NCBI RefSeq assembly: GCF_021290925.1
Contig: NZ_JAJSLX010000002.1
Span: forward strand, 124,001 to 188,000
Reading direction: 5' to 3'
Origin: Sessilibacter corallicola
GTDB taxonomy: Bacteria; Pseudomonadota; Gammaproteobacteria; Pseudomonadales; Cellvibrionaceae
DNA: 64,000 nucleotides
Within the stretch, counting starts at the first letter, position 1. Every line of letters begins with the position of its first letter. The notes beneath the pieces are model-generated. The model was not told the origin of the DNA and made no database searches. It saw nothing but the letters and a program-made list of their open reading frames with translations. Of the stretch, positions 36,458 to 46,302 are shown piece after piece. The translations under genes were made by a program, and so were the position numbers.

Positions 36458-37864
36458 TTAGGTGGCAATGGCTTTGTAGACGGATTCTAGAGAATCGTTT
36501 GCATCACCAAACAACATTCTGGTGTTGTTCTTATAAAACAGAGGATTGTCGACGCCAGCGTAGCCTGTGCTCATGCCACGTTTTAAAACAACCGTAGTTT
36601 TTCCCAACCAAGGCTCCAGTACTGGCATTCCTGCGATGGGGCTGTCAGGAACTTCCTTGGCTGCTGGGTTTACGATGTCATTGGCGCCAATAACAATGGA
36701 GACATCCACGTCTGGAAATTCTTCATTGATTTCTTCCATTTCGTAAACAATGTCGTAAGGCACTTTGGCCTCAGCCAATAGCACGTTCATATGTCCTGGC
36801 ATACGACCAGCGACTGGGTGAATACCAAAACGCACATTAACGCCTTTTTCACGCAGGGATTTGGTGATTTGGTAAACCGTGTGTTGCGCTTGAGCGACGG
36901 CCATTCCGTATCCGGGAATGATCATGATCTCTTTGGCATTGAGAAGCATATTACCGACTTCGTCAGAATCGACGGATTGAATGTCATCAGCACTTCCCGC
37001 AGGGCCAGCATCACCCGATGAAGCTGTAGGTTTGGTGCCGAATCCACCGGCAATTACGTTGATAAATTTTCGGTTCATGGCTCTACACATAATGTAACTT
37101 AAGATTGCACCTGATGAACCCACCAGCGCGCCGACAACAATTAACAGGTCATTCGCTAACATGAACCCTGTTGCAGCCGCAGCCCAACCTGAGTAACTAT
37201 TAAGCATTGAAACAACCACGGGCATATCCGCACCGCCGATCGCCATAACCATATGGATACCGAACAGTAACGCGATCACCGTCATGATAATGAGTGGAGT
37301 AAGCCCCGCACCTTCAGCGGATTGCTCAACAAACTCAAAACCTTGCCATACTGCTACAACCAGCAGAATAAGATTTAACCAGTGACGAGCCGGCAAAAGC
37401 AGCGGTTTGCCACCCACTTTTCCACTCAATTTTAAGTAGGCGATAATCGAACCGGAAAAAGTCATGGCGCCGATTAAAATTCCTAAATAGGTTTCGACGT
37501 CGTGTATGGATTTTTCAATGCCAACTAATTCGGTACCGTGATGCAAAAAGTTTGCGTAACCGACAAGGACCGCCGCTAAACCAACACCAGAGTGTAAGAC
37601 CGCTACTAATTCTGGCATTTGTGTCATCGCGACTTTTTTGGCGAGCATAAAACCAATAATGGCGCCGACAACAATGGCTCCAATGAGCAACACATAATTT
37701 TCTGTGACTGAACCAATGACCGTTGCAAGCAACGCGATGGCCATACCGATAATGCCGAAGTAATTACCGCGTCTGGCTGTTTCTTGTTTACTTAATCCGC
37801 CCAGTGCCAAAATAAAGAGTATTGTTGCACCGATGTAGGCTGTATTTATTAAACCTTGACTCAT
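36458..37864 (-). CDS. pntB: NAD(P) transhydrogenase subunit beta
   Basis: Beta subunit of the proton-pumping transhydrogenase that reduces NADP+ with NADH. The 468-residue protein has about eight to nine membrane helices in the first 275 residues ([14 protein letters not shown] and [24 protein letters not shown] are diagnostic) and a C-terminal NADP-binding domain with [36 protein letters not shown] and [12 protein letters not shown]. Length matches E. coli (462). It starts 12 bases after pntA with AAGGGG upstream. Confidence 0.96.
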   Translation of the reverse strand: MSQGLINTAYIGATILFILALGGLSKQETARRGNYFGIIGMAIALLATVIGSVTENYVLLIGAIVVGAIIGFMLAKKVAMTQMPELVAVLHSGVGLAAVLVGYANFLHHGTELVGIEKSIHDVETYLGILIGAMTFSGSIIAYLKLSGKVGGKPLLLPARHWLNLILLVVAVWQGFEFVEQSAEGAGLTPLIIMTVIALLFGIHMVMAIGGADMPVVVSMLNSYSGWAAAATGFMLANDLLIVVGALVGSSGAILSYIMCRAMNRKFINVIAGGFGTKPTASSGDAGPAGSADDIQSVDSDEVGNMLLNAKEIMIIPGYGMAVAQAQHTVYQITKSLREKGVNVRFGIHPVAGRMPGHMNVLLAEAKVPYDIVYEMEEINEEFPDVDVSIVIGANDIVNPAAKEVPDSPIAGMPVLEPWLGKTTVVLKRGMSTGYAGVDNPLFYKNNTRMLFGDANDSLESVYKAIAT

Positions 37865-37876
37865 TATTTTTGCCCC

Positions 37877-39430
37877 TTATTTTCTAAACATCGCAAGCAT
37901 GCGTTGAGTTACTGCAAAACCACCAAAGATATTTATGCTCGTAATTAATATGGCAAAAGCCGATAGATAAACGACCCAGGGGCTTGGTGTGGAGAGTTGT
38001 ATTAATGCGCCAATAATAATGATACTACTGATCGCATTAGTTACGCTCATTAACGGTGTGTGTAACGAAGGCGTTACATTCCAAATAACCATGTATCCTA
38101 CAAAGCACGCCAGAACAAACACGGTGAAGTGCGACAAGAAAGAAGCCGGTGCGCCTGCGCCAATTAAAATAAGCGCTAACGCACCTACTGTCATCCAAAC
38201 CCAACTGGAATTTTTAGGTTCTTCAGTTTCTTCTTGTACAGCAGGTTTTGCTTTGGTTTCAGGTTTTGGTGCGGGTTTCGCCGATAATTTTGGCGCTGGA
38301 GGTGGGAAAGTTATTTCACCGGCTTTAACAACAGTTGCACCGCGAACAACTTCGTCGTCAAAATTAATGGTTGCTTCGCCATTTTTTTCTGGCGTCATAT
38401 CGGTGAGTAAATGGCGTAGATTGGTTGCGTATAATTGACTTGATTGGCTCGCAAGTCGGCTTGGCATATCGGTGTAACCGATTAATGTAACGCCGTGTTT
38501 TACGACAACTTGATTTTTTTCAATCAGTTTGCAGTTACCGCCTTGTTCAGCGGCTAAATCAACAATAACGCTACCTTCTTTCATGGATTTAACCATGTCT
38601 TCGGTAATTAATTCTGGTGCGGGTTTACCTGGAATTAATGCGGTAGTAACAATGATGTCGACGTCTTTCGCTTGTTCGGCAAATAATGCCATTTCCGCTT
38701 CGATAAATTCTTTCGACATGGTTTTTGCGTAACCGCCAGAGCCTGAACCATCTTCTTCGAAGTCGAGCATTAAAAACTCGGCGTCCATTGATTCGACTTG
38801 CTCTTTTACTTCTGGACGTGTGTCGAAAGCGCGGACAATAGCACCCATCGATTTTGCTGTACCGATTGCGGATAAACCGGCAACACCCGCCCCAATGACT
38901 AATACTTTAGCGGGGTTTATTTTGCCAGCTGCCGTAATTTGACCGGTAAAAAATCGGCCAAAATGTTGAGCTGCTTCAACAACAGCACGATAGCCACCAA
39001 TGTTAGACATGGAGCTTAATGCATCCATTTTTTGCGCTCGGGAAATCCTAGGCACCATATCCATTGAAAGTGCATTGACTTTCTTTTGCGCTAGAGTTTC
39101 CAGCATTTCTGGGTTTTGCGCAGGCCAAATAAAACAAATTATTGTTTGTCCTTCGCTCAGTAAATCAACCTCAGAAATGTTTAATTCGGGGTGATGTTCT
39201 GGTGCTCTGACTTTGAGAATAATGTCAGCATCAGACCATAATTTCTTAATATCTTTGACAATTTCAACACCAGCATCCTGGTAATCTTCGTCTCGAAACT
39301 TTGCAGCGGCGCCAGCACCGCTTTCAACAAAAATGTCAAAGCCAAGTTTTTGTAACTGTTTAGCAGCCTCTGGTGTAGTAGCGACGCGGTTCTCACCCGC
39401 ACGTATTTCTTTGGGTATCGCTATCTTCAT
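37877..39430 (-). CDS. pntA: NAD(P) transhydrogenase subunit alpha
   Basis: Alpha subunit, with NAD-binding domain and membrane helices in one chain of 517 residues (E. coli 510). The N-terminal alanine-dehydrogenase-like domain has [21 protein letters not shown] and the dinucleotide site [23 protein letters not shown] Pro/Lys/Glu-rich linker (about 375-410) leads to four membrane helices ending [13 protein letters not shown]. This is the fused type, not the split PntAA/PntAB of many alphaproteobacteria. It has a GGGAGAG ribosome site and is first in the operon. Confidence 0.95.
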   Translation of the reverse strand: MKIAIPKEIRAGENRVATTPEAAKQLQKLGFDIFVESGAGAAAKFRDEDYQDAGVEIVKDIKKLWSDADIILKVRAPEHHPELNISEVDLLSEGQTIICFIWPAQNPEMLETLAQKKVNALSMDMVPRISRAQKMDALSSMSNIGGYRAVVEAAQHFGRFFTGQITAAGKINPAKVLVIGAGVAGLSAIGTAKSMGAIVRAFDTRPEVKEQVESMDAEFLMLDFEEDGSGSGGYAKTMSKEFIEAEMALFAEQAKDVDIIVTTALIPGKPAPELITEDMVKSMKEGSVIVDLAAEQGGNCKLIEKNQVVVKHGVTLIGYTDMPSRLASQSSQLYATNLRHLLTDMTPEKNGEATINFDDEVVRGATVVKAGEITFPPPAPKLSAKPAPKPETKAKPAVQEETEEPKNSSWVWMTVGALALILIGAGAPASFLSHFTVFVLACFVGYMVIWNVTPSLHTPLMSVTNAISSIIIIGALIQLSTPSPWVVYLSAFAILITSINIFGGFAVTQRMLAMFRK

Positions 39431-39793
39431 TTAATCTCTCCCAAAACTTAAAAGACCTTAAAAAATGCCTTGTTAATTTTTTGTATTAATTGGTTTTTAT
39501 TTTGATTGATAATTAAAAGCACCTGGAATATTAGTTATTTTTTTAAAACCAGATACAGTAATGCAAATATAAGCACTGTAAATATGACAAAAAAATTTGT
39601 GAATTTAAATGATGTTAATCAATTTGATTTAATGAGGCTTTTAATTTGAAGGGTTTTATTCTTCAAGTAAATGATCCTTAAGTTCTAAAAACATACCCCC
39701 AATATTATCTAAAGTTGTTGCCTGAAAGAATACTTTCCATTTAAATTCAATATGAAATATTTTGTGAACAGTGAAAATTTATGAGAGTCATTC
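39431..39793. other. AT-rich divergent promoter region (pntAB / carbonic anhydrase)
   Basis: About 360 very AT-rich bases between divergent genes, with no gene or defined operator seen. It must hold the pntA and carbonic-anhydrase promoters. Confidence 0.5.
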
Positions 39794-40411
39794 ATGCAAA
39801 AGATAATTGAGGGTGTTAAACAATTCCAAAACTCAGTCGTGCCAACGCGGCAGGAGGAGTTTGAGCGTTTAGCGTCTGGCCAAGCCCCGGAAGTTTTATT
39901 CATTACCTGTTCTGACTCTAGAATTGACCCGTGCTTGTTAACACAAACCGTTCCAGGTCAGCTGTTCATCTGCCGAAACGCCGGTAATGTCGTGCCGCCG
40001 CATTCAAATCAAACTGGAGGCATGACCGCCTCGATTGAGTACGCTGTCGCAGTGTTGGGGATTGAGCACATCATTGTCTGCGGTCACAGCGACTGTGGCG
40101 CAATGAAAGGGGCAACGGATGTTTCTCAGTTGGGTGATCTACCCCACGTTAAGGAGTGGCTAGGGCATTGTCGTGCGGCGACCGCCGTAGTCAAGGAGAA
40201 GCGCGGCTGCATTGGGCCTGAGCACCTGGATGAAATTACGACTGAAAACATCAAGCTACAAATCCAGCATCTGCGCACTCATCCTGTGGTAGCGGCAAAG
40301 TTGGCAACCAAGCAGCTCAAGTTGCACGGCTGGATGTATCAACTTGAATCGGGTGACATACGAGTGCTCGATGAAGACAAAGACGAGTTTGTATCGATCA
40401 AAGAGCTGTAA
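39794..40411 (+). CDS. Beta-class carbonic anhydrase
   Basis: Interconverts CO2 and bicarbonate. The 205-residue protein has the zinc ligands in CSDSRIDP and CGHSDCGAM, with the active-site Asp/Arg pair of CSDSR, and the typical FICRNAGNVVPPH strand. Length is standard for the beta class of proteobacteria (Can/CynT). No cyn genes are adjacent, so a housekeeping role is likely. The start has only a GAG element upstream. Confidence 0.95.
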   Translation: MQKIIEGVKQFQNSVVPTRQEEFERLASGQAPEVLFITCSDSRIDPCLLTQTVPGQLFICRNAGNVVPPHSNQTGGMTASIEYAVAVLGIEHIIVCGHSDCGAMKGATDVSQLGDLPHVKEWLGHCRAATAVVKEKRGCIGPEHLDEITTENIKLQIQHLRTHPVVAAKLATKQLKLHGWMYQLESGDIRVLDEDKDEFVSIKEL

Positions 40412-40581
40412 CCGTGTTAAGGTTTCACTATAAGTGGAATTTTATTCATTGCTACAAACTATCGTCTATATAAGTAACCCTCTTTGGTTAATTAACGTTA
40501 AACTTGTCAACAATTAGGAAGCCATTCAGAGTAGAATGCTTATTCTTAAGATTTGACTGTTTGTAGATCAAGGAGAACAAC

Positions 40582-40902
40582 ATGGCAGATGCCAACGCTA
40601 CCGATGCCAACTGGCAAGATGAAGTGATTAGTGCAGATCTTCCTGTACTAGTTGATGTTTGGGCACCTTGGTGTGGCCCTTGTAAAATGGTTGGTCCAGC
40701 TCTTGAGCGCATCCATGCTGAAAATACTGACCGTTTTAAGTTAGTTATGGCAAATATGGAAGAGTTCGCAACTACCGCTGACGAACTGAACATCCGTGCA
40801 ACCCCAACACTGATGATCTTCAAAGGTGGCGAATTGGTAGCGAAAAAATCCGGCGCCATGATGCAGAGCCAAATCAAACAGTGGTTAGATCAAAATATCT
40901 AA
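40582..40902 (+). CDS. trxA: Thioredoxin
   Basis: Small redox carrier of 106 residues. The active site WAPWCGPCK is intact, followed by the cis-proline segment ATPTLMIF and a typical GGELVAKKSGA strand. The length matches TrxA, without signal peptide, so it is cytoplasmic. It could serve CysH, ribonucleotide reductase or methionine sulfoxide reductases. AAGGAGA precedes the ATG. The N-terminal region (ADANATDANWQDEV) is unlike E. coli TrxA, which suggests a secondary thioredoxin paralogue. Confidence 0.93.
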   Translation: MADANATDANWQDEVISADLPVLVDVWAPWCGPCKMVGPALERIHAENTDRFKLVMANMEEFATTADELNIRATPTLMIFKGGELVAKKSGAMMQSQIKQWLDQNI

Positions 40903-40924
40903 GCTGATTTGTTTTTGCATTGTT

Positions 40925-40956
40925 AAAAATAGCTCGATACGTCGGGCTATTTTTTT
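40925..40956. terminator. Bidirectional terminator shared by trxA and response-regulator gene
   Basis: A 13-bp stem (one wobble; aaaaatagctcga with tcgggctattttt) with a 4-base loop and a T run. The response-regulator stop codon (40947-40949, minus) is inside the 3' arm. Confidence 0.85.
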
Positions 40957-42098
40957 GCCACCAAGACCCGAAACGGTTGCTTTACTCCCATGCGCTCATG
41001 AAATCCCATGAGTCGGCCAACAACGGTTTGAGAAACCCGTTGTCCCTTCGCCATCAATAACATGCCGCTGTCTGAGAAAATATCTTCAGAAAACACCATG
41101 CCCGGTGCCAGTTCAGACAAATGAATATTTTTCGGAATCAACATTTCCCGGCCTTTATCCGCCGTTGCCGATAGCGCATCGATCTGTACGCCGTATTTGC
41201 CTTTGAAATGTTTGTGCAGTTTTTCGATTGCGTGATTATGGCTGGCCCCAGCCATGATTAAATCTTCATAGAGTCCAGCAAGATACAAAAGCCGAGCACC
41301 GACGATGATTGATTCTTTAACTGTGGGTTTTTCGCCGTTTTCTGGCGCTAGGCTCTCGGGATTATTTTGATTGCGAACCATGGTCGCAACGTCTTCTAAA
41401 CGCGGAATTTTATGAAGCAGTTGATAAGAGACCTCGGGGTGATTCTTGACGAGTTCGGTTTCTTCCTCGTCGAGATCGGTGTGGGTGTACACTTTTTCTA
41501 ACAAGTCAGGTGGCAGCGTAACGCAACCTAACTGTGAAAGTAGGGCGGCGATTTCGTATTGCCAGGTATTTTTAAGTCCGAGCTTCTTCGCCATTTTAGA
41601 GATGGTTCGGCTTAATCTTCCCGCTCGGCTAAACGCGACTGGATTGACCAAACTCAGGACTTCCGTCATGACTTCAACACTGCTGAATAACGTGGTTTTG
41701 AGTAAGTCAGCTTCAACTGATTGAGTTTGATAATCTTCGACGGCCTTACTGACAATTTCGATCAATTTATCGGGTGGGCACGGTTTGGCAAGAAATCGAT
41801 AAACGCCGCCTTCATTCACTGCTCGACTGGCAGCTTCGGCATCGGCCTGGCCGGTCAGTAAAATTCGGATGGTTGATTCGTATTGCGCGCGCACTTCCGT
41901 CAAAAATTGCGCGCCGTCAATTTCCGGCATGCGCATATCGCTGATGACCACCGAAAATGGGCCAGCAGCGGCCAGAATTTTCAATCCTTCGGTCGCGCTC
42001 TCGGCGGTATAAACATTAAAGTATTTTCGCAGTATGTCTTTAACGCCGCTCAATAAATGGGGTTCATCATCAACAACTAACACTTTATGTCGATTCAT
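40947..42098 (-). CDS. Response regulator with degenerate HD-GYP domain (HnoD-like)
   Basis: A 383-residue two-component regulator. The N-terminal receiver (1-125) has the acid pair D10-D11, phosphoacceptor D54 (VVISDMRMPEIDG) and the FLAKP lysine. The second domain (about 150-310) follows the HD-GYP pattern but lacks its catalytic residues: where HDIGKI is expected it reads SQLGCVTL, and no GYP triad is found; HPEVSYQLL is retained. So c-di-GMP hydrolysis is unlikely. This matches the layout of Shewanella HnoD, which regulates a partner phosphodiesterase allosterically. The ATG at 42098 is preferred to a TTG five codons earlier; it overlaps the kinase gene by 14 bases. Confidence 0.8.
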   Translation of the reverse strand: MNRHKVLVVDDEPHLLSGVKDILRKYFNVYTAESATEGLKILAAAGPFSVVISDMRMPEIDGAQFLTEVRAQYESTIRILLTGQADAEAASRAVNEGGVYRFLAKPCPPDKLIEIVSKAVEDYQTQSVEADLLKTTLFSSVEVMTEVLSLVNPVAFSRAGRLSRTISKMAKKLGLKNTWQYEIAALLSQLGCVTLPPDLLEKVYTHTDLDEEETELVKNHPEVSYQLLHKIPRLEDVATMVRNQNNPESLAPENGEKPTVKESIIVGARLLYLAGLYEDLIMAGASHNHAIEKLHKHFKGKYGVQIDALSATADKGREMLIPKNIHLSELAPGMVFSEDIFSDSGMLLMAKGQRVSQTVVGRLMGFHERMGVKQPFRVLVAKK

Positions 42099-43506
42099 CA
42101 GTAGTCTCTGCAATGTCAGGCGATTCTAAAATCGGGAGGATGATTTCAAATTGTGTTCCTTCGTTATCGGCACTAGAGACATTGATTTTACCGTTGTGCC
42201 CATCACAAATAATTCTATGAACCAGAGCTAATCCTTGCCCGGTACCTTTGCCAACTTGTTTGGTGGTAAAAAATGGATCGTAAATTTTATCGATGACTTC
42301 CGAGGGAATGCCCGAGCCGTTGTCCCAAATGGTAATGACAATATCGTTGTCGACTTTTCTTGTGGTTAGGGCAATTTTGCCAACGATGTCTGCCGGTGTG
42401 CTGCCAAAACGTTCTTCGATTGCGTGAGCTGAGTTGACAATCATATTTAATAACACTTGGCTCAGATCGCTGATATAACAATAGATTTGTGGGATATCGC
42501 CAAAATCTTTATCGACTTGAGCGTTGTATTTGTATTCGCTGCTGGCGACGAGCAAAGTACTTTCGATGGCTGTATTAATATCAGCTAATGCTTTTTGTTT
42601 GCTTTCACTGCGCGTGAAAGATTTCATTGCTTGAATTATTTCGCTGACCCGAGCAATACCTTGAGAGGCTCGATCGATACTTTCTGGAATTCTTTCGCTT
42701 AAATAATCGAGATCGAGCATCTCGTTAATTTCTGCAATTCTCTGTACTTTTGCGCTGTCTTTTTTGTCCACCAATTCTTCAAATTCTTTCAATCCCCGTT
42801 GTAAATCTTCGATGGATTCTTTTAAGAAAAAAATACTGTCGCCAACAAATTGAATGGGCGTATTGATTTCGTGAGCGATGCCCGCGGATAGTTGTCCTAA
42901 CGCTTCCATTTTTTGCGAGAAACGTTGTTCAACTTCCATTGTTTCTCGGTGCGCCATTTCTTGTTGTAGTTTTTCTTGGGACTGTATTAATTCTTCGTTG
43001 ATTTCGGTCAATCGCGCAGTGCGTCTTTGTACCCGCTTTTCCAACATGGCGTTCTCTTTGGAAAGCTCTTTTGCTGAATCTTCGCTTTTTTCCAATGAGG
43101 TTTGTTGGGCTTCCATCACCATTAAAAAATGGGTGATCGGTTCACACAGAGCAAAATCTTCTCGGCTAATACCCAATTCTTCGAGGCTTTTAAAATTGTC
43201 TGCCCAGGGTGAGCCTGCAAACAGCAAAAGCCCTTCTTCTTTTAATTCAAGAAATTGCCCTCTGAGCGACAGCTCCGTTTTTTGTCGAGGTTGAATAATG
43301 AAAACTTGGTTTAAATGACCGAGCAGTTCTTCGAAACCGGTGATTGCGGGACTGATGAATTGAAAGTGATGAAATAATGATTGTTGAAGATTACTTTCAT
43401 CTAAATAACGGTTTAAGCTGGGACCAATAGCGCTTATTGCTCCGTTCGCTTCCACGAAGAAGTAAAAAGGGTAGAGTTTCGCTAGTTCGTCTTCTGTAAC
43501 GTACAT
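42085..43506 (-). CDS. HNOBA-domain sensor histidine kinase (HnoK-like)
   Basis: A 473-residue cytoplasmic kinase without membrane helices. Residues about 10-140 are an HNOBA domain, known from soluble guanylate cyclase and H-NOX-associated kinases: LYPFYFFVEANGAISAIGPSL, LRGQFLELKEEGLLLFAGSPW and LEELGISREDFAL. A coiled coil (about 140-195) precedes the HisKA box with H212 (SAGIAHEINTPIQF) and an HATPase domain with N, G1 (IWDNGSGIP) and G2 (GKGTGQGLALV) boxes. Such kinases normally respond to NO or O2 through a separate H-NOX protein, but none is encoded beside it. It is translationally overlapped with the regulator. Confidence 0.88.
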   Translation of the reverse strand: MYVTEDELAKLYPFYFFVEANGAISAIGPSLNRYLDESNLQQSLFHHFQFISPAITGFEELLGHLNQVFIIQPRQKTELSLRGQFLELKEEGLLLFAGSPWADNFKSLEELGISREDFALCEPITHFLMVMEAQQTSLEKSEDSAKELSKENAMLEKRVQRRTARLTEINEELIQSQEKLQQEMAHRETMEVEQRFSQKMEALGQLSAGIAHEINTPIQFVGDSIFFLKESIEDLQRGLKEFEELVDKKDSAKVQRIAEINEMLDLDYLSERIPESIDRASQGIARVSEIIQAMKSFTRSESKQKALADINTAIESTLLVASSEYKYNAQVDKDFGDIPQIYCYISDLSQVLLNMIVNSAHAIEERFGSTPADIVGKIALTTRKVDNDIVITIWDNGSGIPSEVIDKIYDPFFTTKQVGKGTGQGLALVHRIICDGHNGKINVSSADNEGTQFEIILPILESPDIAETTDEST

Positions 43507-43760
43507 CGTCGTTGAGTATGCAGTAAGAATATCGTCATTTAATGGCTCTTATTTCAACTCTAGCACAAGAAAACTGGCGTCTAGCTGGCGGGCGGGAACA
43601 TTTGTTGGATGTATTAGATTGAATGTTTTCAGGGGCTTGGGATAGAAATGTGATTGGTTCTAACGACGTTCACCTGGAACTTTCAAATCTGACATAAGTC
43701 GCAGAAATTATAGAATCGGCAGTTAATTTTATTGCCAATAGATTAGAAAAGTTCATTGCT

Positions 43761-44780
43761 ATGTTGATTAAAAGTTATCGTAAAAATCATTTAACTGAAG
43801 CCGACGTTACCGACGAAAAAGTGTTTACGGATCGCCGTAAAATACTGAAATCTATGGGCTTTATTGGTGCAGGCAGTTTATTAGCTAACTCTGCTTCTGC
43901 CGGTTTTTTGGATTTCTTCACCGGCTCCGATGAGGCTGATTCCCAGCAGAAGGCAGCCGGTAAGGTAAGGCCTCTGGAGTTTTCAAAAGCTGAGGCCGAT
44001 GGCCAGCACCTAACTTCCGAAGACAAAGTCACCAGCTACAATAATTTCTACGAATTTGGCTTGAGTAAAAGCGATCCTAAAGCCAATGCTCAAGGTTTTG
44101 TCACCGATCCTTGGAAGCTTGAAATCGCCGGAGAGGTCGACAACCCAATTACATTAGATCTGGATGATTTGTACGCAATTGGTCTTGAAGAGCGCATCTA
44201 TCGTTTGCGTTGCGTTGAAGCCTGGTCAATGGTGATTCCTTGGATTGGCTTTTCACTCTCGGAATTGATCAAAAAGGCGAGTCCGAATAGCAAGGCCAAA
44301 TACGTTGCCTTTGAAACCTTGCACGATCCGCAACAAATGCCGGGTCAGCGGAATCGATTCTTCGGTGGTGGCATTCAATACCCTTATGTTGAAGGTCTGC
44401 GCCTGGATGAGGCCATGAACCCACTCGCGTTTATGGCGATGGGTGTGTACGGTAAAACATTACCTCCGCAAAATGGCGCTCCTATTCGACTTATCGTGCC
44501 TTGGAAGTACGGGTTTAAGAGCATTAAATCCATCGTCAAAATCAGTTTGACTGAACAACGTCCTGCAACCAGTTGGAATATAGCCGCAGCGCACGAGTAT
44601 GGCTTTTACGCCAACGTAAATCCAAAAGTTGATCACCCTCGCTGGAGCCAGGCAACGGAGCGACGTATCACTTCCGGTGGTTTGGGTTCAGATCGCCGTA
44701 TTCGTACCGAAATGTTTAATGGTTACGGTGAAGAGGTTGCCTCTCTCTACACAGGATTGGATTTAACCAAACATTACTAA
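43761..44780 (+). CDS. msrP: Protein-methionine-sulfoxide reductase catalytic subunit MsrP
   Basis: Periplasmic molybdopterin enzyme that repairs oxidised methionines. The 339-residue precursor has a twin-arginine signal (RRKILKSMG with RR at 25-26, then a hydrophobic helix to ANSASA). The mature part has the molybdenum-ligating Cys151 in [14 protein letters not shown], the [18 protein letters not shown] block and [13 protein letters not shown]. Length fits E. coli MsrP (334). The ribosome site is weak. msrQ follows 180 bases later and forms the electron-supplying partner. Confidence 0.94.
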   Translation: MLIKSYRKNHLTEADVTDEKVFTDRRKILKSMGFIGAGSLLANSASAGFLDFFTGSDEADSQQKAAGKVRPLEFSKAEADGQHLTSEDKVTSYNNFYEFGLSKSDPKANAQGFVTDPWKLEIAGEVDNPITLDLDDLYAIGLEERIYRLRCVEAWSMVIPWIGFSLSELIKKASPNSKAKYVAFETLHDPQQMPGQRNRFFGGGIQYPYVEGLRLDEAMNPLAFMAMGVYGKTLPPQNGAPIRLIVPWKYGFKSIKSIVKISLTEQRPATSWNIAAAHEYGFYANVNPKVDHPRWSQATERRITSGGLGSDRRIRTEMFNGYGEEVASLYTGLDLTKHY

Positions 44781-44962
44781 TTTTTATCTTTCATTCAAAA
44801 TTTGCACTTCTAGTGTGTCCGAACTTTTATTTAAACCGTTGTCTGAGTACGGCGGTTTAAATACCCTCAACGGTTAATCCGCGTAGTATTCATTGTGTGA
44901 GCCTCCGTCACTTTTATCGGGTAGGCTCTGTCGTTACGTTAATTGTCCGAAACCTTAAGTGT

Positions 44963-45586
44963 ATGTTTTTAAATTGGCTGAAACCTAACACAATCCAAGC
45001 GCCCCATATTATTGGGTTAAAAACTCTGATCCATGTTGTTAGTTTGTATCTTCTGATTAGCACCTATTATCTCGCATTGACCGGAGACATTGGGGGCGAT
45101 CCCGTGCAAACGTTAACGCACTTTACCGGGATTGGTGCATTTAATTTATTAATTTTAACCCTGTGTGTCTCACCGCTGGCCCGTTATCTCAGGCAGGGGC
45201 AATTATTGCGGGTGAGGCGTTTGATTGGTTTATACGCATTTGTTTATGCGGCGTGTCATTTGTACGTTTATGTTGCCTACGATCTTATTTATGACTGGAC
45301 TTTATTGGTCAATGAAATCATTGATCGTCCATACATTACGGTTGGTTTTTCTGCACTATTAATACTGTTAGCGTTAACGGTTACCTCCCTCCCTGCGTTA
45401 ATGCGCAAGATGGGAAAACGCTGGAAACATTTACATAATTTGATTTATGTAGCAGCCATTTTGGTAGGCATTCATTTCTTATGGTCTGTTAAATCCGATA
45501 TAGTGGAGCCCACTCTCTATCTGGGAATTGTTGCCGTACTGCTGGTTCTCAGATACGAGAAATTGGCACGCTACTGGCGTAGATAA
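44963..45586 (+). CDS. msrQ: Heme-binding membrane subunit MsrQ
   Basis: Inner-membrane b-type heme protein that passes electrons from quinol or flavin to MsrP. With the ATG at 44963 it has 207 residues (E. coli 211). Six hydrophobic segments start at about 22; GIGAFNLLILTLCVSPL, RRLIGLYAFVYAACHLYVY, LPALMRKMGKRWKHLHNLIYVA and IHFLWSVKSD contain the conserved histidines. An upstream in-frame GTG (44897) would add 22 residues, giving a nontypical start; the shorter one is preferred. It lies in the msrPQ operon. Confidence 0.9.
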   Translation: MFLNWLKPNTIQAPHIIGLKTLIHVVSLYLLISTYYLALTGDIGGDPVQTLTHFTGIGAFNLLILTLCVSPLARYLRQGQLLRVRRLIGLYAFVYAACHLYVYVAYDLIYDWTLLVNEIIDRPYITVGFSALLILLALTVTSLPALMRKMGKRWKHLHNLIYVAAILVGIHFLWSVKSDIVEPTLYLGIVAVLLVLRYEKLARYWRR

Positions 45587-45696
45587 ATGGGTGTAGGGAA
45601 ATTAGTGTAAGTAATATGGGTTGTAGCACCGTATTCTTGCCATCCATTAACCAATACATGAAATTAAAAATAAATTTGTTGATAGGAGTGGTATCA

Positions 45697-46143
45697 ATGA
45701 AAGTTTGGCAAAGTCTTGTCGGTATTGTCTTGATGATATCGGCCTTACCAACGTTAGCTCACAGTTCCAAAGATCCGATCGAATCCCTTGTGATATATCG
45801 CCACGCATTGTTTGGCTTAATTGACACTCATGTGGAAAAAATGGGCCATGTTGTAAAAGGTCATCAAGCTTACAATCAGGAAGAAATACAAATCAGTGCC
45901 GATGTTGTCGCTGCGTTGGCCAAAGTTGCCGAACAAGGGTTCGCAATAGAAAGCGCAGTAAAAGGTTCGGATGCGAAACCTGATGTGTGGAAAAACAAAG
46001 AAGATTTCGCCATAGAATTGCAACAGTTGATTGATACCAGCGAGGCGTTAGCCAACAATGCAGGGAATGAAGATGATTTTAAAACCAACTTTATCCCGTT
46101 GGTAAAAACCTGTAAGAGTTGCCACAACAAATACCGAAAATAG
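45697..46143 (+). CDS. Cytochrome c-prime / c556-type monoheme protein
   Basis: A 148-residue periplasmic cytochrome. A Sec signal (KVWQSLVGIVLMISALPTLAHS) is followed by a four-helix-bundle-like chain with the C-terminal heme motif CKSCH at 139-143, the position typical of cytochrome c-prime and c556. The arrangement YRHALFGLIDTHVEKMG near the N-terminus fits the family (sixth-ligand region). The ATG at 45697 has AGGAG eight bases upstream; longer readings are not supported. It is preceded by msrPQ and faces a cytochrome b gene, which suggests a small electron-transfer cluster. NO or CO binding is known in c-prime but not shown here. Confidence 0.85.
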   Translation: MKVWQSLVGIVLMISALPTLAHSSKDPIESLVIYRHALFGLIDTHVEKMGHVVKGHQAYNQEEIQISADVVAALAKVAEQGFAIESAVKGSDAKPDVWKNKEDFAIELQQLIDTSEALANNAGNEDDFKTNFIPLVKTCKSCHNKYRK

Positions 46144-46210
46144 TGGTTAATTAGAGATTTCCCAGTTTCGGCAAATCAAAGCACGCTTTTCTTAAGATAC
46201 ATTCAACTAT

Positions 46211-46249
46211 TGATTGAGCTTGGAAATACATTTATTTCAAGCTCAATCA
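46211..46249. terminator. Hairpin between convergent cytochrome genes
   Basis: A 12-bp perfect stem (tgattgagcttg, 46211-46222, with 46238-46249) plus AT extension and loop. It sits between convergent genes and probably terminates one or both. Confidence 0.65.
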
Positions 46250-46302
46250 GCGTGACTGAAACACAAACAATCACAGAAACATAAAGAGTAACGGAAACGC
46301 AA

